64,000 bases of DNA from Sphingomonas pseudosanguinis. Lineage in GTDB: Bacteria; Pseudomonadota; Alphaproteobacteria; Sphingomonadales; Sphingomonadaceae. How positions within the stretch are numbered: the stretch's first letter is position 1; each line of letters opens with the position of its first letter. The stretch covers positions 310,001 through 374,000 of the forward strand of contig NZ_JACIDH010000002.1 of NCBI RefSeq assembly GCF_014196255.1, in the 5' to 3' direction. Position numbers and translations under genes: made by a program. Positions 18,681-29,300 of the stretch are shown here, one piece after another. Below the pieces are notes generated by a model. The model ran no database searches. It saw only the letters and a program-made list of their open reading frames with translations, and was not told the DNA's origin.

Positions 18681-20371
18681 CGCACTGGGGACCCGAACTG
18701 AGGGATGACGGCACGACGCGGTTCCGGCTCTGGGCGCCGGACCGCGATGCCGTCACCCTCGAAATCGACGGCGGTGTGTCCGTGCCGATGTCGCGCAGCG
18801 AGGATGGCTGGTTCGTCGTCGACGCCGCTGCGGGTGCTGGCACCCGCTACCGGTTCCGCTTGGACGCGGACCTGGCGGTGCCCGATCCGGCGTCGCGGTT
18901 GCAATCGGGCGGCGTCCATGGCTGGAGCGTCGTGCTCGACCACGCCTTTGCCTGGAGCGCGACCGAATGGCGCGGGCGGCCGTGGGAAGAGACGGTACTG
19001 CTGGAGGTCCATGCGGGAACGCTGGGCGGTTTTGCCGGTATTCGCGACCGGCTGGCGGGCATGGCGGCAGCTGGGATCACTGCGATCGAGCTGATGCCGG
19101 TCAACGCCTTCGGCGGGACCCGCAACTGGGGCTATGACGGCGTGCTGCCCTATGCCGTCGCCGAAAGCTATGGCTCGCCGGCGGAATTGAAGACGCTGGT
19201 CGATACCGCGCACATGCTCGGCATCTCGGTCTTCCTCGATGTGGTCTATAATCATTTCGGACCGGACGGGAATTATCTGAACGCCTATGCCGGCGCCTTC
19301 TTCCACAAGGATGTCCATACCCCCTGGGGCGGCGCAGTCGCGGTCGATGCCGATCCGGTGCACCGCTTCTTCGTCGACAACGCGCTGATGTGGCTGCGCG
19401 ATTATCGCATCGACGGGCTGCGCTTCGACGCCGTCCATGCGATCGCCAAAGACGGCTTTCTCGACCGGATGGCGCACGAAATTCGCCAGGCGCTGCCCGA
19501 ACGGCATGTGCATCTGGTCTTGGAAAACGAAAAGAACGACGCTGAACGGTTGACGCCCGAACGCTATGACGCGCAGTGGAATGACGACTTCCACAATGTT
19601 TTGCACGTCCTGCTGACCGGTGAGACGAGCGCCTATTATGGCGACTTCGCCGATCGTCCGGCCGAGCGGCTGGCCCGGTGTCTGAAGGAAGGCTTCATCT
19701 ATCAGGGTGAAGGCTCGGCCAACCACGACGGGGCGACGCGAGGCAAACCGTCGGGCCATCTGCCCAGCACCGCCTTCGTCGCCTTTCTCCAGAACCATGA
19801 CCAGGTCGGCAACCGGGCGATGGGCGAGCGGCTGATCCGGCTGACCGATCGCGAGCGGCTGCGGGCGGCGACCGCCCTGTTGCTGCTGGGGCCGCAAATC
19901 CCGTTGTTGTTCATGGGTGAGGACGAAGGCAGCGACAGCCCCTTCCTGTTCTTCACCGACTTTCACGACGACCTCGCCGACGCCGTCCGAGAGGGCCGGC
20001 GCAAGGAATTCGCGAAGTTCGAGGCCTTTGCCGACGAAGCGGCGCGCGAACGCATACCCGATCCCAACGCCAAGGCGACCTTCGATGCCTCGATCCCCCA
20101 GCCCGGCCCCGAGGCGGGCGAATGGCGCGCGCTGTACCGCGAATTGCTGATGCTGCGGCAGGTGCATATCGTGCCCCGTCTGAAGGGCGCCATCGGCATC
20201 GCGGCGGAGGCGACCGGCGCGGCGGCGGTCAAGGCGCGCTGGCGGATGGCCGATGGCGCGACGCTCACCATCCATATCGATCTGGGCGACACCCCCGCCC
20301 CGCGCGGCGCCGAGGAGGGCACGTTGATCCACCGCGAAGGCGATCGCTTCGCCGCCTGGATCGCGCCATGA
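18677..20371 (+). CDS. treZ: maltooligosyltrehalose trehalohydrolase TreZ
   Basis: A 564-residue GH13 enzyme that releases trehalose from maltooligosyltrehalose. An N-terminal beta domain (FRLWAPDRDAVTLEIDGG) is followed by the barrel, with likely nucleophile Asp251 in YRIDGLRFDAVHAI, acid Glu283 in LVLENEKND, and LQNHDQVGNR near residue 370. GAFFHKDVHTPWGGAV is typical of TreZ. The start overlaps the glgX stop (ATGA) and the stop overlaps malQ (ATGA). With TreY it forms the TreY-TreZ trehalose pathway. Confidence 0.96.
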   Translation: MTHWGPELRDDGTTRFRLWAPDRDAVTLEIDGGVSVPMSRSEDGWFVVDAAAGAGTRYRFRLDADLAVPDPASRLQSGGVHGWSVVLDHAFAWSATEWRGRPWEETVLLEVHAGTLGGFAGIRDRLAGMAAAGITAIELMPVNAFGGTRNWGYDGVLPYAVAESYGSPAELKTLVDTAHMLGISVFLDVVYNHFGPDGNYLNAYAGAFFHKDVHTPWGGAVAVDADPVHRFFVDNALMWLRDYRIDGLRFDAVHAIAKDGFLDRMAHEIRQALPERHVHLVLENEKNDAERLTPERYDAQWNDDFHNVLHVLLTGETSAYYGDFADRPAERLARCLKEGFIYQGEGSANHDGATRGKPSGHLPSTAFVAFLQNHDQVGNRAMGERLIRLTDRERLRAATALLLLGPQIPLLFMGEDEGSDSPFLFFTDFHDDLADAVREGRRKEFAKFEAFADEAARERIPDPNAKATFDASIPQPGPEAGEWRALYRELLMLRQVHIVPRLKGAIGIAAEATGAAAVKARWRMADGATLTIHIDLGDTPAPRGAEEGTLIHREGDRFAAWIAP

Positions 20372-22263
20372 GCGATCTGCACGATCGCGCCGAGGCGGCC
20401 GGGCTGATCCGCCAGTGGCAGGATGCCAAGGGCGAGGACCAAATCGTCTCCGACGAAGCGCTGGAAGCCATTCTCGCCTGCCTCGACGACGATGCCATAG
20501 AGGAGCGCTTCGTGTCGGCCGATATGGGCGGCATCGTTGTGCTGCCGTCAGGTTGGCGGACCGGGCCGGCCGAATTGCGGCTCGAAAGCGGAGACATTCG
20601 TCCGGTCACCCTTTCTGAGGATGACGATCGCGTCTGCCTGACCGGCATAGCCATGCCCGGCTACCACCACCTTCGGCAGGACGATCGTGAACTGACGGTC
20701 GCCATCGCTCCGTTGCGCTGTCCTTCCCCACCGGCGGGGCGGCATTGGGGAAGTGCCGTCCAGATTCCGTCATTGCGAGAGGGCCACGGCGCCTATGGCG
20801 ATTTCGCCAGCCTCGCCCAAGCGGCCGCGACGCTGGGCCGCGCCGGTGCCGCAGCCGTCGCGATCAGCCCGGTCCATGCGCTGTTCCCGGCCGACGCCAG
20901 CCGGTTCAGCCCCTATGCGCCGTCCAGCCGGCTGTTCCGCAACGCATGGCTGGCGCCCGCCGATGAGCCGGTGACCGAAGCCGAGGAACTGATCGACTGG
21001 AGCACCGCCGCACCCGATCGGATGCGCGACCTGCGCATCGTCTATGACCGGCTGTCCGATGCCGACCGCGCGACTTTTGCCGAATGGCGCGAAGCGCAAG
21101 GCGAACGGCTGCAGGCGCAGGCGGTCTTCGATGCGTTGCACAGCTATTTCCTGGCTCGGAACGGCGCGAGCGGGTGGCGGCAATGGCCCGACGAATTTCA
21201 TGATCCGACGGGCGAGGCCGTGCGCGAGTTCGTTGCGGATCATGCGGATGCGGTCGCCTTCCATGCCTTTGCCCAGTGGCACGCCGATAGGGGATTGGCG
21301 CGGGCGGCGGATGCCGCACGAGACGCGAGCATGGCGATCGGCCTGATCGCCGACCTCGCCATCGGCGTGGCCGGTGACGGCGCCGACAGCTGGAGCAGGC
21401 CGCAGGACGTGCTGACCGGCCTGTCGATCGGCGCGCCGCCTGATCCGCTCGGTCCCGATGGTCAGAATTGGGGTATCACCGCGCTGTCGCCCTTCGCGCT
21501 GCGTCGGCAGGGTTTCGCGTCCTTCATCGGCACGCTGCGCGCAATCCTGGCGCATGCGGGCGGGGTACGGATCGACCATGCGCTGGGCCTGGGGCGGCTA
21601 TGGGTCATTCCCGAAGGGCGGACGGCGGATCAGGGCGCGTATCTGACCATGCCATTCGATCACATGCTGCGCATCCTGAAGATCGAAGCGCACCGCGCCA
21701 ATGACGGGCGCGGCGCGATCGTGATCGGTGAGGATCTGGGCACCGTCCCGCCCGGCTTTCGCGACGTGATGGCCGATGCCGGGATGCTGGGCATGCGGGT
21801 CCTACCCTTCGAACGCGATGCGGAGGGCGACTTCGTTCCGTCCCAAGACTGGTCCGCCGACGCCATCGCGATGACCGCCACGCATGACATCGCCACGGTC
21901 GCCGGTTGGTGGCAGGGCCGCGATCTGGAATGGCGCGCGAAGATCGCCGGCAAGTCCGTCTCCTCCGATCAGCAGGATGAACGGGCCGACGAGCGGTCGC
22001 GGCTGTGGGACAAGATCGGCGATGGTCCGATGCCACAAGAGGCCGCCCCCGTCGTCGACGCGGCCATCGCGGCGGTCGCATCCTCCCCCTGCCCGCTCGC
22101 GATCATCCCCGCCGAGGACCTTCTCGGCCTGGTCGAGCAGCCCAATCTGCCCGGCACCATCAACGAGCATCCCAACTGGCGCCGCCGCCTGCCCGACACG
22201 CTGGACGCAGCGTTCGCCGACCCGGTGGTCGCCACCCGCATCGCCACGCTCAACGCCCGCTGA
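20368..22263 (+). CDS. malQ: 4-alpha-glucanotransferase MalQ (GH77)
   Basis: A 631-residue amylomaltase that rearranges alpha-1,4-glucans and releases glucose. GH77 signatures are the nucleophile region GGVRIDHALGLGRLWVIPEG, the acid/base region IVIGEDLGTVPPGF and the downstream AMTATHDIATVAGWW. The 230-residue N-terminal portion is less conserved, as is usual for proteobacterial MalQ. The ATG at 20368 overlaps the treZ stop. In this operon it probably disproportionates short maltodextrins left by TreY and GlgX into chains long enough to be reused. Confidence 0.94.
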   Translation: MSDLHDRAEAAGLIRQWQDAKGEDQIVSDEALEAILACLDDDAIEERFVSADMGGIVVLPSGWRTGPAELRLESGDIRPVTLSEDDDRVCLTGIAMPGYHHLRQDDRELTVAIAPLRCPSPPAGRHWGSAVQIPSLREGHGAYGDFASLAQAAATLGRAGAAAVAISPVHALFPADASRFSPYAPSSRLFRNAWLAPADEPVTEAEELIDWSTAAPDRMRDLRIVYDRLSDADRATFAEWREAQGERLQAQAVFDALHSYFLARNGASGWRQWPDEFHDPTGEAVREFVADHADAVAFHAFAQWHADRGLARAADAARDASMAIGLIADLAIGVAGDGADSWSRPQDVLTGLSIGAPPDPLGPDGQNWGITALSPFALRRQGFASFIGTLRAILAHAGGVRIDHALGLGRLWVIPEGRTADQGAYLTMPFDHMLRILKIEAHRANDGRGAIVIGEDLGTVPPGFRDVMADAGMLGMRVLPFERDAEGDFVPSQDWSADAIAMTATHDIATVAGWWQGRDLEWRAKIAGKSVSSDQQDERADERSRLWDKIGDGPMPQEAAPVVDAAIAAVASSPCPLAIIPAEDLLGLVEQPNLPGTINEHPNWRRRLPDTLDAAFADPVVATRIATLNAR

Positions 22264-22286
22264 CCCTTTATCGAAGGACGCCGTCC

Positions 22287-24683
22287 ATGACGCCGCGCGC
22301 CACCTATCGCTTTCAGTTTCACAAGGACTTTCCCTTCGCCCAGGCCGAGGCGTTGCTGCCCTATCTCGATCGGCTCGGGATCAGTCACGTCTATGCCTCG
22401 CCGATCACCACGGCGGCGGCGGGTTCGACGCACGGTTATGACGTGATCGACCCCACCCGGATCAATCCCGAGCTGGGTGGCGAGGCGGCGTTCCGTTCGC
22501 TTGCCGAAGCGGCGCGGGCGCGCGGCATGGGTGTCATCATCGACATCGTACCCAATCACATGGGCGTCGCCGGCGGGGGCAATCGCTGGTGGAACGACGT
22601 GCTGACCCATGGGCCGGACAGCGCCTATGCCAAGTTCTTCGACATCGACTGGTCGCGAAAGCTCGTCCTGCCGATCCTGGGAGCACCACTGTCTGAAACG
22701 CTCGCCGATGGACAGATCGCGGTCGAACGTCAGAACGACCGCGCCGAGATCGTCGCTTATGGCGAGCATCGCCTGCCGATCCGCGACGAGGATCAGGCGG
22801 ACGCGGAGACCACACCAATCGCAGCATTACTGGAGCGACAGCATTACCGCTTGGCCTCGTGGCGCGTGTCCAATGACGAACTCAACTGGCGGCGTTTCTT
22901 CACGATCAACGAGCTGGCCGGCCTGCGGGTCGAGGACGACGCGGTGTTCGAGGAAACCCACGCGCTCTATTTCCGCCTCTATGCCGAGGGCCTGATCGAC
23001 GGTGTGCGGATCGATCATGTCGACGGGCTGACCGACCCGGTCGGCTATTGCCGCAAGCTGCGCGCCCGGTTCGACGCCATCCCGCGCGAGGACGGCAACC
23101 GAGCCTATATCGTTATCGAGAAAATCCTCGCCGCCGACGAGCCGATGGGCACCGATTGGGGTATCGACGGCACCAGCGGCTACGACTTCATGGAGGAGGT
23201 ATCCGCCCTGCTCCACGCCCCCGAGGGCACGCGGCCACTTGCCGACCTGTGGGCGCAGATCAGCGGTCGGTCCGCCGATTTCGCGCCGGAGGAGTTGCAG
23301 GCACGGCAGGACCTGCTCGCCTGGCAGTTCGCGGGCCAGTTAGAGGGATGCGTCGCGTCGTTCGCGGCCCTGACGGCATCCGCGCCCGACCTCGACGGCG
23401 CGATCACGACGCCGATGCTTCGTCGGGCGATCGAGCGCCTGCTCTGGGTATTTCCGGTGTACCGCACCTACGGTCCCGACGCGCCGGAGTCCGATGGGGC
23501 GATCCGTCAGCAGGCGCGCGACCGGGTCGAGCGGTTCATTCCGCCGGGTGAGGCCTTTGTCGTCGATCAGGTGCTGACCTGGTTGTCGGGCGACGGCCCC
23601 GGCGACACGGCGCTGCGCGCGGAGGCGGTGCGCCGCTTCCAGCAATTGTCGGCACCGATCGCGGCCAAGGCGGTGGAGGACACCGCCTTCTACCGGCACG
23701 GCGTCCTGCTCTCGCGCAACGATGTCGGCTTCGACGCCGGCCGCATGAGCCTGCCCATCGCGGAGTTTCATGACCGGATGATCGGCCGCGCCGAACGCTT
23801 CCCGCGTGCGATGCTGACCACCGCGACCCATGATCACAAACGCGGCGAGGATGTCCGCGCCCGGCTCGCGGTGCTGAGCGCCATGCCCGACGAATGGCGC
23901 GCGATAGTGGAACGCTGGCGGACCGAGACGTTGGGACTGTCCGAGGGCGTCGATCCGGCCGACTGGTACATGCTGATCCAGACGCTGGTCGGGGCGTGGC
24001 CGGGATCGGACGCGGCCGAGGACTTTGTCGAGCGGGTCGCCGCCTGGCAGGAAAAGGCGTTGCGCGAAGGCAAGCTGCGGTCGTCCTGGGAGCAGCCGGA
24101 CACCGACTATGAAGAGCGCTGCAACGCACTGGCCAAGACGCTGATCATCGGCAGCGAAGGCCGTGCCTTTCGCGAAGGTCTGTCCTCATTGTTGAAGGCC
24201 ATTGCACCCGCTGCGACCGCGAACACGCTGGCACAACTGGGTTTGCGCTACACCGTGCCAGGTGTCCCCGACTGCTATCAGGGAACGGAATTGGCCGATC
24301 TGAGCCTGGTCGATCCGGATAATCGCCGGCCGGTCGACTATCCCGCGCGGGAAGCCGCGCTTGCGGGTGGCCGCGACGCCAAGATGGCGTTGCTCGCCGG
24401 GCTGCTGGCCGCGCGGCGCGAGCACCCGGCGCTGTTCGAAGAAGGCGATTACCAACCCCTCGCCGTCACGGGCCATGGCAAGGACCGCGTCCTCGCCTTT
24501 CGCCGGACGCACGAAGGCGCGGTGTTGACCGTCGTCGTCGGGTTGCGGCTGTGGCCGTTACTCACCGAGGGCAACCGGATCGATTGGCGCGATACGCGGG
24601 TCATGATCGATGACGAGCCACACCCCGTCGCCGAAATGCTGGCTGATGGCAGTTTCTGGCATCGGATCGACCTCACCTCGTGA
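22287..24683 (+). CDS. treY: maltooligosyltrehalose synthase TreY
   Basis: A 798-residue GH13 enzyme that isomerises the reducing-end alpha-1,4 bond of maltodextrins to the alpha,alpha-1,1 bond of trehalose. The N terminus (TYRFQFHKDFPF, LGISHVYASPI, GSTHGYDVIDP) is diagnostic. The catalytic regions are DGVRIDHVDGLTDP and YIVIEKILAADEP, and the C-terminal region has TATHDHKRGEDVRARL and PDCYQGTELADLSLVDPDN. The ATG at 22287 follows an AAGGA at 22274, 23 bp after the malQ stop. An in-frame extension upstream would overlap malQ by about 260 bp and is rejected. Confidence 0.96.
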   Translation: MTPRATYRFQFHKDFPFAQAEALLPYLDRLGISHVYASPITTAAAGSTHGYDVIDPTRINPELGGEAAFRSLAEAARARGMGVIIDIVPNHMGVAGGGNRWWNDVLTHGPDSAYAKFFDIDWSRKLVLPILGAPLSETLADGQIAVERQNDRAEIVAYGEHRLPIRDEDQADAETTPIAALLERQHYRLASWRVSNDELNWRRFFTINELAGLRVEDDAVFEETHALYFRLYAEGLIDGVRIDHVDGLTDPVGYCRKLRARFDAIPREDGNRAYIVIEKILAADEPMGTDWGIDGTSGYDFMEEVSALLHAPEGTRPLADLWAQISGRSADFAPEELQARQDLLAWQFAGQLEGCVASFAALTASAPDLDGAITTPMLRRAIERLLWVFPVYRTYGPDAPESDGAIRQQARDRVERFIPPGEAFVVDQVLTWLSGDGPGDTALRAEAVRRFQQLSAPIAAKAVEDTAFYRHGVLLSRNDVGFDAGRMSLPIAEFHDRMIGRAERFPRAMLTTATHDHKRGEDVRARLAVLSAMPDEWRAIVERWRTETLGLSEGVDPADWYMLIQTLVGAWPGSDAAEDFVERVAAWQEKALREGKLRSSWEQPDTDYEERCNALAKTLIIGSEGRAFREGLSSLLKAIAPAATANTLAQLGLRYTVPGVPDCYQGTELADLSLVDPDNRRPVDYPAREAALAGGRDAKMALLAGLLAARREHPALFEEGDYQPLAVTGHGKDRVLAFRRTHEGAVLTVVVGLRLWPLLTEGNRIDWRDTRVMIDDEPHPVAEMLADGSFWHRIDLTS

Positions 24684-25267
24684 GGGCATTGCCGCCCGAC
24701 TTCTACACGCAGGATGTGGATCAGGTCGCGCGCGGTCTGATCGGTGCGACCTTGCGGTGCGAGGGCGTCGGCGGCGTGATCGTCGAGACCGAGGCCTATG
24801 ACGCCGCCGACCCGGCATCGCATAGTTTTGCGGGCAGGACCGCGCGCAATGCGGCGATGTTCGGCCCCGTCGGGCATGCCTATGTCTATCGAATCTACGG
24901 GCTGCATCATTGCCTCAACATCGTGTGCGGCGTGCCGGGAAGCGCCGTGCTGATCCGCGCGATCGAACCGCGTCATGGCATCGAGCGGATGCGTGAGCGG
25001 CGGGGCATGGCGATGCGCGAGCGGGACCTGTGCGCCGGGCCGGGGCGTTTGTGCCAAGCGCTGGGCATCGATCTTGCCTGTGACGGTGCCACCCTCACCC
25101 AGCCCCCGTTCGAATTGGAACGACCGGTCGTCATGCCGCCCATCGTCATCGGGCCGCGTATCGGCATCACCCGCGCCGCCGATCGCCCGCGCCGCTTCGG
25201 ATGGGCCGGCTCGCCCTGGCTCAGCAAAGCGTTTTCGACTAATTCTTCCGCGTCGCAGCAAGAATAA
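24680..25267 (+). CDS. DNA-3-methyladenine glycosylase, AAG/MPG family
   Basis: A 195-residue base-excision repair glycosylase of the mammalian AAG type. Signatures include LIGATLRC, IVETEAYDAADPASHSF, MFGPVGHAYVYRIYG, HHCLNIVCG and AVLIRAIEP, with CAGPGRLCQALGI near residue 115. It removes alkylated purines from DNA. The GTG start at 24680 overlaps the treY stop (GTGA), so it is cotranscribed with the trehalose operon. A metabolic link is not obvious; shared stress expression is inference. The Ser-rich C-terminal tail is probably disordered. Confidence 0.93.
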   Translation: MRALPPDFYTQDVDQVARGLIGATLRCEGVGGVIVETEAYDAADPASHSFAGRTARNAAMFGPVGHAYVYRIYGLHHCLNIVCGVPGSAVLIRAIEPRHGIERMRERRGMAMRERDLCAGPGRLCQALGIDLACDGATLTQPPFELERPVVMPPIVIGPRIGITRAADRPRRFGWAGSPWLSKAFSTNSSASQQE

Positions 25268-25360
25268 TCGATCATCGCGCCGCGTTGCAGCACCTAATTT
25301 TCTTGAACTGCGATGAAATTCTCGCGAGCCTCGTCTTCACAATAAAAAGGGGACGAGTCG

Positions 25361-25549
25361 ATGGAGTGGATCAAGGTCCTGGCGATCATCGCCATGGTCT
25401 ACGGCGTTTGGGCGGCCTATCGCTCGCTGGGCGCGCCTGTTCAATATGAAGGCAATCGCTATTTCCGTCAGCCCGATGGAAGTTTTCGGCGCTGGTATGG
25501 CGGCCGCAAATTCTCCGCCGCGGAATTGGGACGGACCGAGCAGGCCTGA
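25361..25549 (+). CDS. small single-helix membrane protein, unknown
   Basis: A 62-residue protein. One N-terminal membrane helix (about residues 4-22, WIKVLAIIAMVYGVWAAY) precedes a short polar domain rich in aromatic and basic residues (YFRQPDGSFRRWYGGRKF). GGGGA lies about six bases before the ATG at 25361, so translation is well supported. It stands alone, 93 bp after the glycosylase gene. I recognise no family and assign no function. Confidence 0.7.
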   Translation: MEWIKVLAIIAMVYGVWAAYRSLGAPVQYEGNRYFRQPDGSFRRWYGGRKFSAAELGRTEQA

Positions 25550-25627
25550 TCCCCCTGGTCAGCATGGGTAAATATTGCCGGCGGTAAAGCTCTGGCCTGC
25601 CATCCGTTTTCCGGGTGGCGCGAGAGG

Positions 25628-26266
25628 ATGACGCTTTCCATGTCCGCCGTGTCCGGCATTCCCACGCCCCTGCTGATTCTTGTGGCGGCGATCATCGTCG
25701 CCGGCATCGTCGCGCGGCGCGTACCCGTCTTGCGGGTGGCGATCAGCATCGTGACCTGGGTCGTGCTGGGCGGACTCGTCCTGAGCCTCGTCCATCAGCG
25801 CGAACAGTTCGATCCCTATATCCAGCGCGCGATGCAGGTCCTGAATTTGCAGGATCAGAATGTCGTCGGCGACACGGTGCGCATCCGCATGTCGCCCGAC
25901 GGCCATTTCTGGGCGCGCGTGTCGGTCGACGGCGTCACCCGCCGGATGCTGGTCGATAGCGGCGCGACGCTGACCGCGCTGTCCGTCGGCAGCGCGCAGG
26001 CGGCGGGCCTCGATCCGCGCACGCCGGTCATGCCGGTCGTCCTCAACACCGCCAACGGCATGGTCCGGGCACAGACCGCCAGGGTCGAGACGCTCAAGCT
26101 GGGTACCATCCGCGCGTACGATCTGCCCGTCGTCGTCTCACCCGCATTCGGTGAGACTGACATATTAGGCATGAACTTCCTCTCCCGCCTCAAAAGCTGG
26201 CGAGTCGAGGGGCGGACGCTGATCCTGGAGCCGCATCACCCCAAGGCGGAGAATGCGCAGAGCTGA
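25628..26266 (+). CDS. membrane-anchored retropepsin-like aspartic protease
   Basis: A 212-residue protein. Two N-terminal membrane helices (about 13-30 and 37-55) are followed by a periplasmic clan AA domain. The active-site motif is MLVDSGATLTALS, the flap-like region is VLNTANGMVRAQTA, and the C-terminal motif is DILGMNFLSRLKSWRVEG. This matches the bacterial TIGR02281-type family of single-domain proteases that presumably dimerise; substrates are unknown. The ATG at 25628 directly follows GAGAGG, while an ATG at 25640 is spaced better from the same site, so the true start may be either. Confidence 0.88.
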   Translation: MTLSMSAVSGIPTPLLILVAAIIVAGIVARRVPVLRVAISIVTWVVLGGLVLSLVHQREQFDPYIQRAMQVLNLQDQNVVGDTVRIRMSPDGHFWARVSVDGVTRRMLVDSGATLTALSVGSAQAAGLDPRTPVMPVVLNTANGMVRAQTARVETLKLGTIRAYDLPVVVSPAFGETDILGMNFLSRLKSWRVEGRTLILEPHHPKAENAQS

Positions 26267-26340
26267 AGAAGTTGTGGAAACCCGGCGCAATTCGAGACGT
26301 ATCAATGAATGAGCAATTGACTTGATGGTATAGCTTACCC

Positions 26341-29300
26341 ATGCGTCAACCCATGAGCACTCCCCTGTCGCGAATGCTGTCGCTTCCCGCGCAGCTCGAC
26401 CGATATGTCGCCCAGGCCCTCGAAGATGGCCGCTATCCCGATGAGCAGGCGATGGTCGTCGCCGCGCTGGAACGGCTGCGCGACGAGGGTGCCGCGCTGA
26501 CCGCCGAGCATTGGCTGGTCGGCGGCGGCGAATGCGGCCATCGCGTGCGGGATTTCGACTGGTCCCGGACCTCGCTCGGCCCGACCGACGGCTGGTGCTC
26601 GCCGCTGCGCACCACCGTCGCCAACATCGTCCATTCGCCGATCGCCAAGGTCCTGATGTGGGGACCGGATCATGTGATGATCTACAACGACGCCTACCGC
26701 GCCATCGCCGGTGAGCGTCATCCGGCCGCCTTTGGCGGTCTGGTGCCCCAGGTGTGGCCCGAAATCTGGGACTGGAACCGCAGCATCCTGGAGCGAGGTT
26801 TCGCCGGTGAGGACATCGCCTATCGCGATCAGCCCCTGCTCGTCACGCGTGCGGGCCAGCAGCAGGAGGTCGTGTTCGACCTCTACTACACCCCCATCTA
26901 CCTCGATCGCGGCGGCGTTGGCGGCGTGATGTGCACCGTCGTCGAGAATACCGGCCGGGTCGCGGCCGAGCGGCGGCTGGCCAAGAGCGAGGCCGAGCTG
27001 CGGGTGATCACCGACTCGCTGCCCGTGCTGGTGGCGTTCGTCGATCGCGAGGAGCGATACCGGTTCGCCAACGACTATTATCGCGAATTCCTGGGCATCG
27101 ACCCGCAGTCGATCCTGGGCTGCCGGATCAGCGACGTCCTAACCGAGTCCGACTACGCTGAGCGCAGGCCGCTGATCGACCGCGCGCTGGCCGGTGAAAC
27201 CGTGGTGGCCGACGTCAGCCTGCAGCATCGCGACGGCACCAGCCGCCGGGCCGAAACACGCTATATCCCGCGCCAGGATGAAAGCGGTGAGATCATCGGC
27301 TTCCACATCCTGGTCTTCGATGTCGATGACCGGATGCGCCATGCCGAGGAGGTCGAGCGCAGCAACCGTCGCTTCCGTACCGCCATGGACGCGGTGCACG
27401 GCGTGTTGTGGACCAACAGCGCCGATGGCCGCATGGTCGGGGAACAACCCGGCTGGGCCGCCATCACCGGCCAGAGCTACGATGAGTATCAGGGTTTCGG
27501 CTGGTCGAACGCGGTCCATCCCGACGACACCGAAGCCTCGGTCGTGGCCTGGAACGCGGCGGTCGCGGCCAAGTCGATGTTCATCCACGAGCATCGCGTC
27601 CGCCGCCATGATGGCGAGTGGCGCACCTTCGCCATTCGAGGGCTGCCGATCCTCGGGCAGGACGGCGAGCTGATCGAATGGGTCGGCGTCCATACCGACA
27701 TCACCGAACAGCGTGCCGCCGAACAGGCGCTGCGCGACCAGGCCGACGTTCTGGCCCGCCAGGTCCGCCACCGCGAGCGGGCCGAGGCCCAGCTCCGCCA
27801 GCTGAACGAGACGCTGGAAAACCGCGTCATCGAGGAGATCAACGAACGCCGTCAGGCCGAGCGCGCCTTGGCGCAGGCGCAGAAGATGGAGACGATCGGC
27901 AAGCTGACCGGCGGCGTCGCGCATGATTTCAACAATCTGCTGCAGGTCGTGTCGGGCAATCTCCAGCTGCTGGGCAAGGACGTGGCGGGCAATCAGCGCG
28001 CGGAGCAGCGCGTCGCCAATGCCATGGCGGGCGTGTCGCGCGGGTCGAAGCTGGCCGCCCAGCTGCTCGCCTTCGGTCGGCGTCAGGCGCTGGAGCCCAA
28101 GGTCGTCAACGTCACCCGCTTCGTCCAGGGCATGGACGATATGCTGCGCCGCGCAATCGGCGAGGGCGTCGAGATCGAGACGATCGTCGGCGGTGGCCTG
28201 TGGAACACCTTCATCGATCCCGCGCAGATCGAGAATGCGCTGCTGAACCTGGCCATCAACGCGCGCGACGCGATGAACGGTCAGGGCAAGCTGACCATCG
28301 AGCTGGGCAACGCGCATCTCGACGACGAATATGCGCGCACCCATGAAGAGGTGGCGGCGGGCCAATATGTCATGCTGGCCGTGTCCGACACGGGTTCGGG
28401 CATGAGTCCCGAGATCATCGAAAAGGTCTTCGAGCCCTTCTTCTCGACCAAGAGCGAGGGCAAGGGATCGGGTCTTGGCCTGTCGATGGTCTATGGTTTC
28501 GTCAAACAGTCGGGCGGCCATGTGAAGATCTATTCCGAGGTCGATCACGGCACGACGATCAAGCTGTACCTGCCCCGCGCGCTGGAAGCCGAGGATGTCG
28601 AGGTCGCGGTCGATACCGGCCCGATTTCCGGCGGCACCGAAACCGTGTTGGTGGTCGAGGACGATGCCGAGGTTCGCGCAACCGTGGTCGAGCTGCTGTC
28701 CGATCTGGGCTACCGCGTGTTGAAGGCGGTTGACGCGCAAAGTGCGCTCAACGTCATTGAAAGCGGTATCCCGATCGACATGCTGTTCACCGATGTCGTT
28801 ATGCCCGGCACGCTGAAGAGCCCGGAGCTGGCGCGCAAGGCGCGGGAGCGACTGCCCGACATCGCGGTGCTGTTCACCTCGGGCTATACCGAGAACTCGA
28901 TCGTCCATGGCGGCCGGCTCGACAAGGGTGTCGAGCTGTTGTCCAAGCCCTATACACGCGAGGCGCTGGCACGGAAATTCCGTCATGTGCTGGCCAATCA
29001 GCGGCAACGGCGGATGTCGACCGAGAATATCGCCTCGACATCGCGCCCTTTGCCGTCCGAGCCGACCCAGCCGGTGACGGTCGCGCAACCTTTGCATGAT
29101 GGCCGGACGATCCTGCTGGTCGAGGACGACGATCTGATCCGCGCCAACACGGCGGAGACGTTGCAGGATGCCGGCTTCGTCGTGGTCCATGCGGTGACCG
29201 CCGAAGAGGCGATGACCGCGCTTCAGACCGCGCAGATCGACGTGCTGGTGACCGATATCAATCTGCCGGGCGAGTCGGGTGTCGAACTCGCCGGACGGGC

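Noticed and set aside
26341..26490. A free-standing ParD-ParE toxin-antitoxin pair
   Set aside because: The ParD-like segment is in frame with the kinase without a stop, and no ParE-like gene lies on either side.
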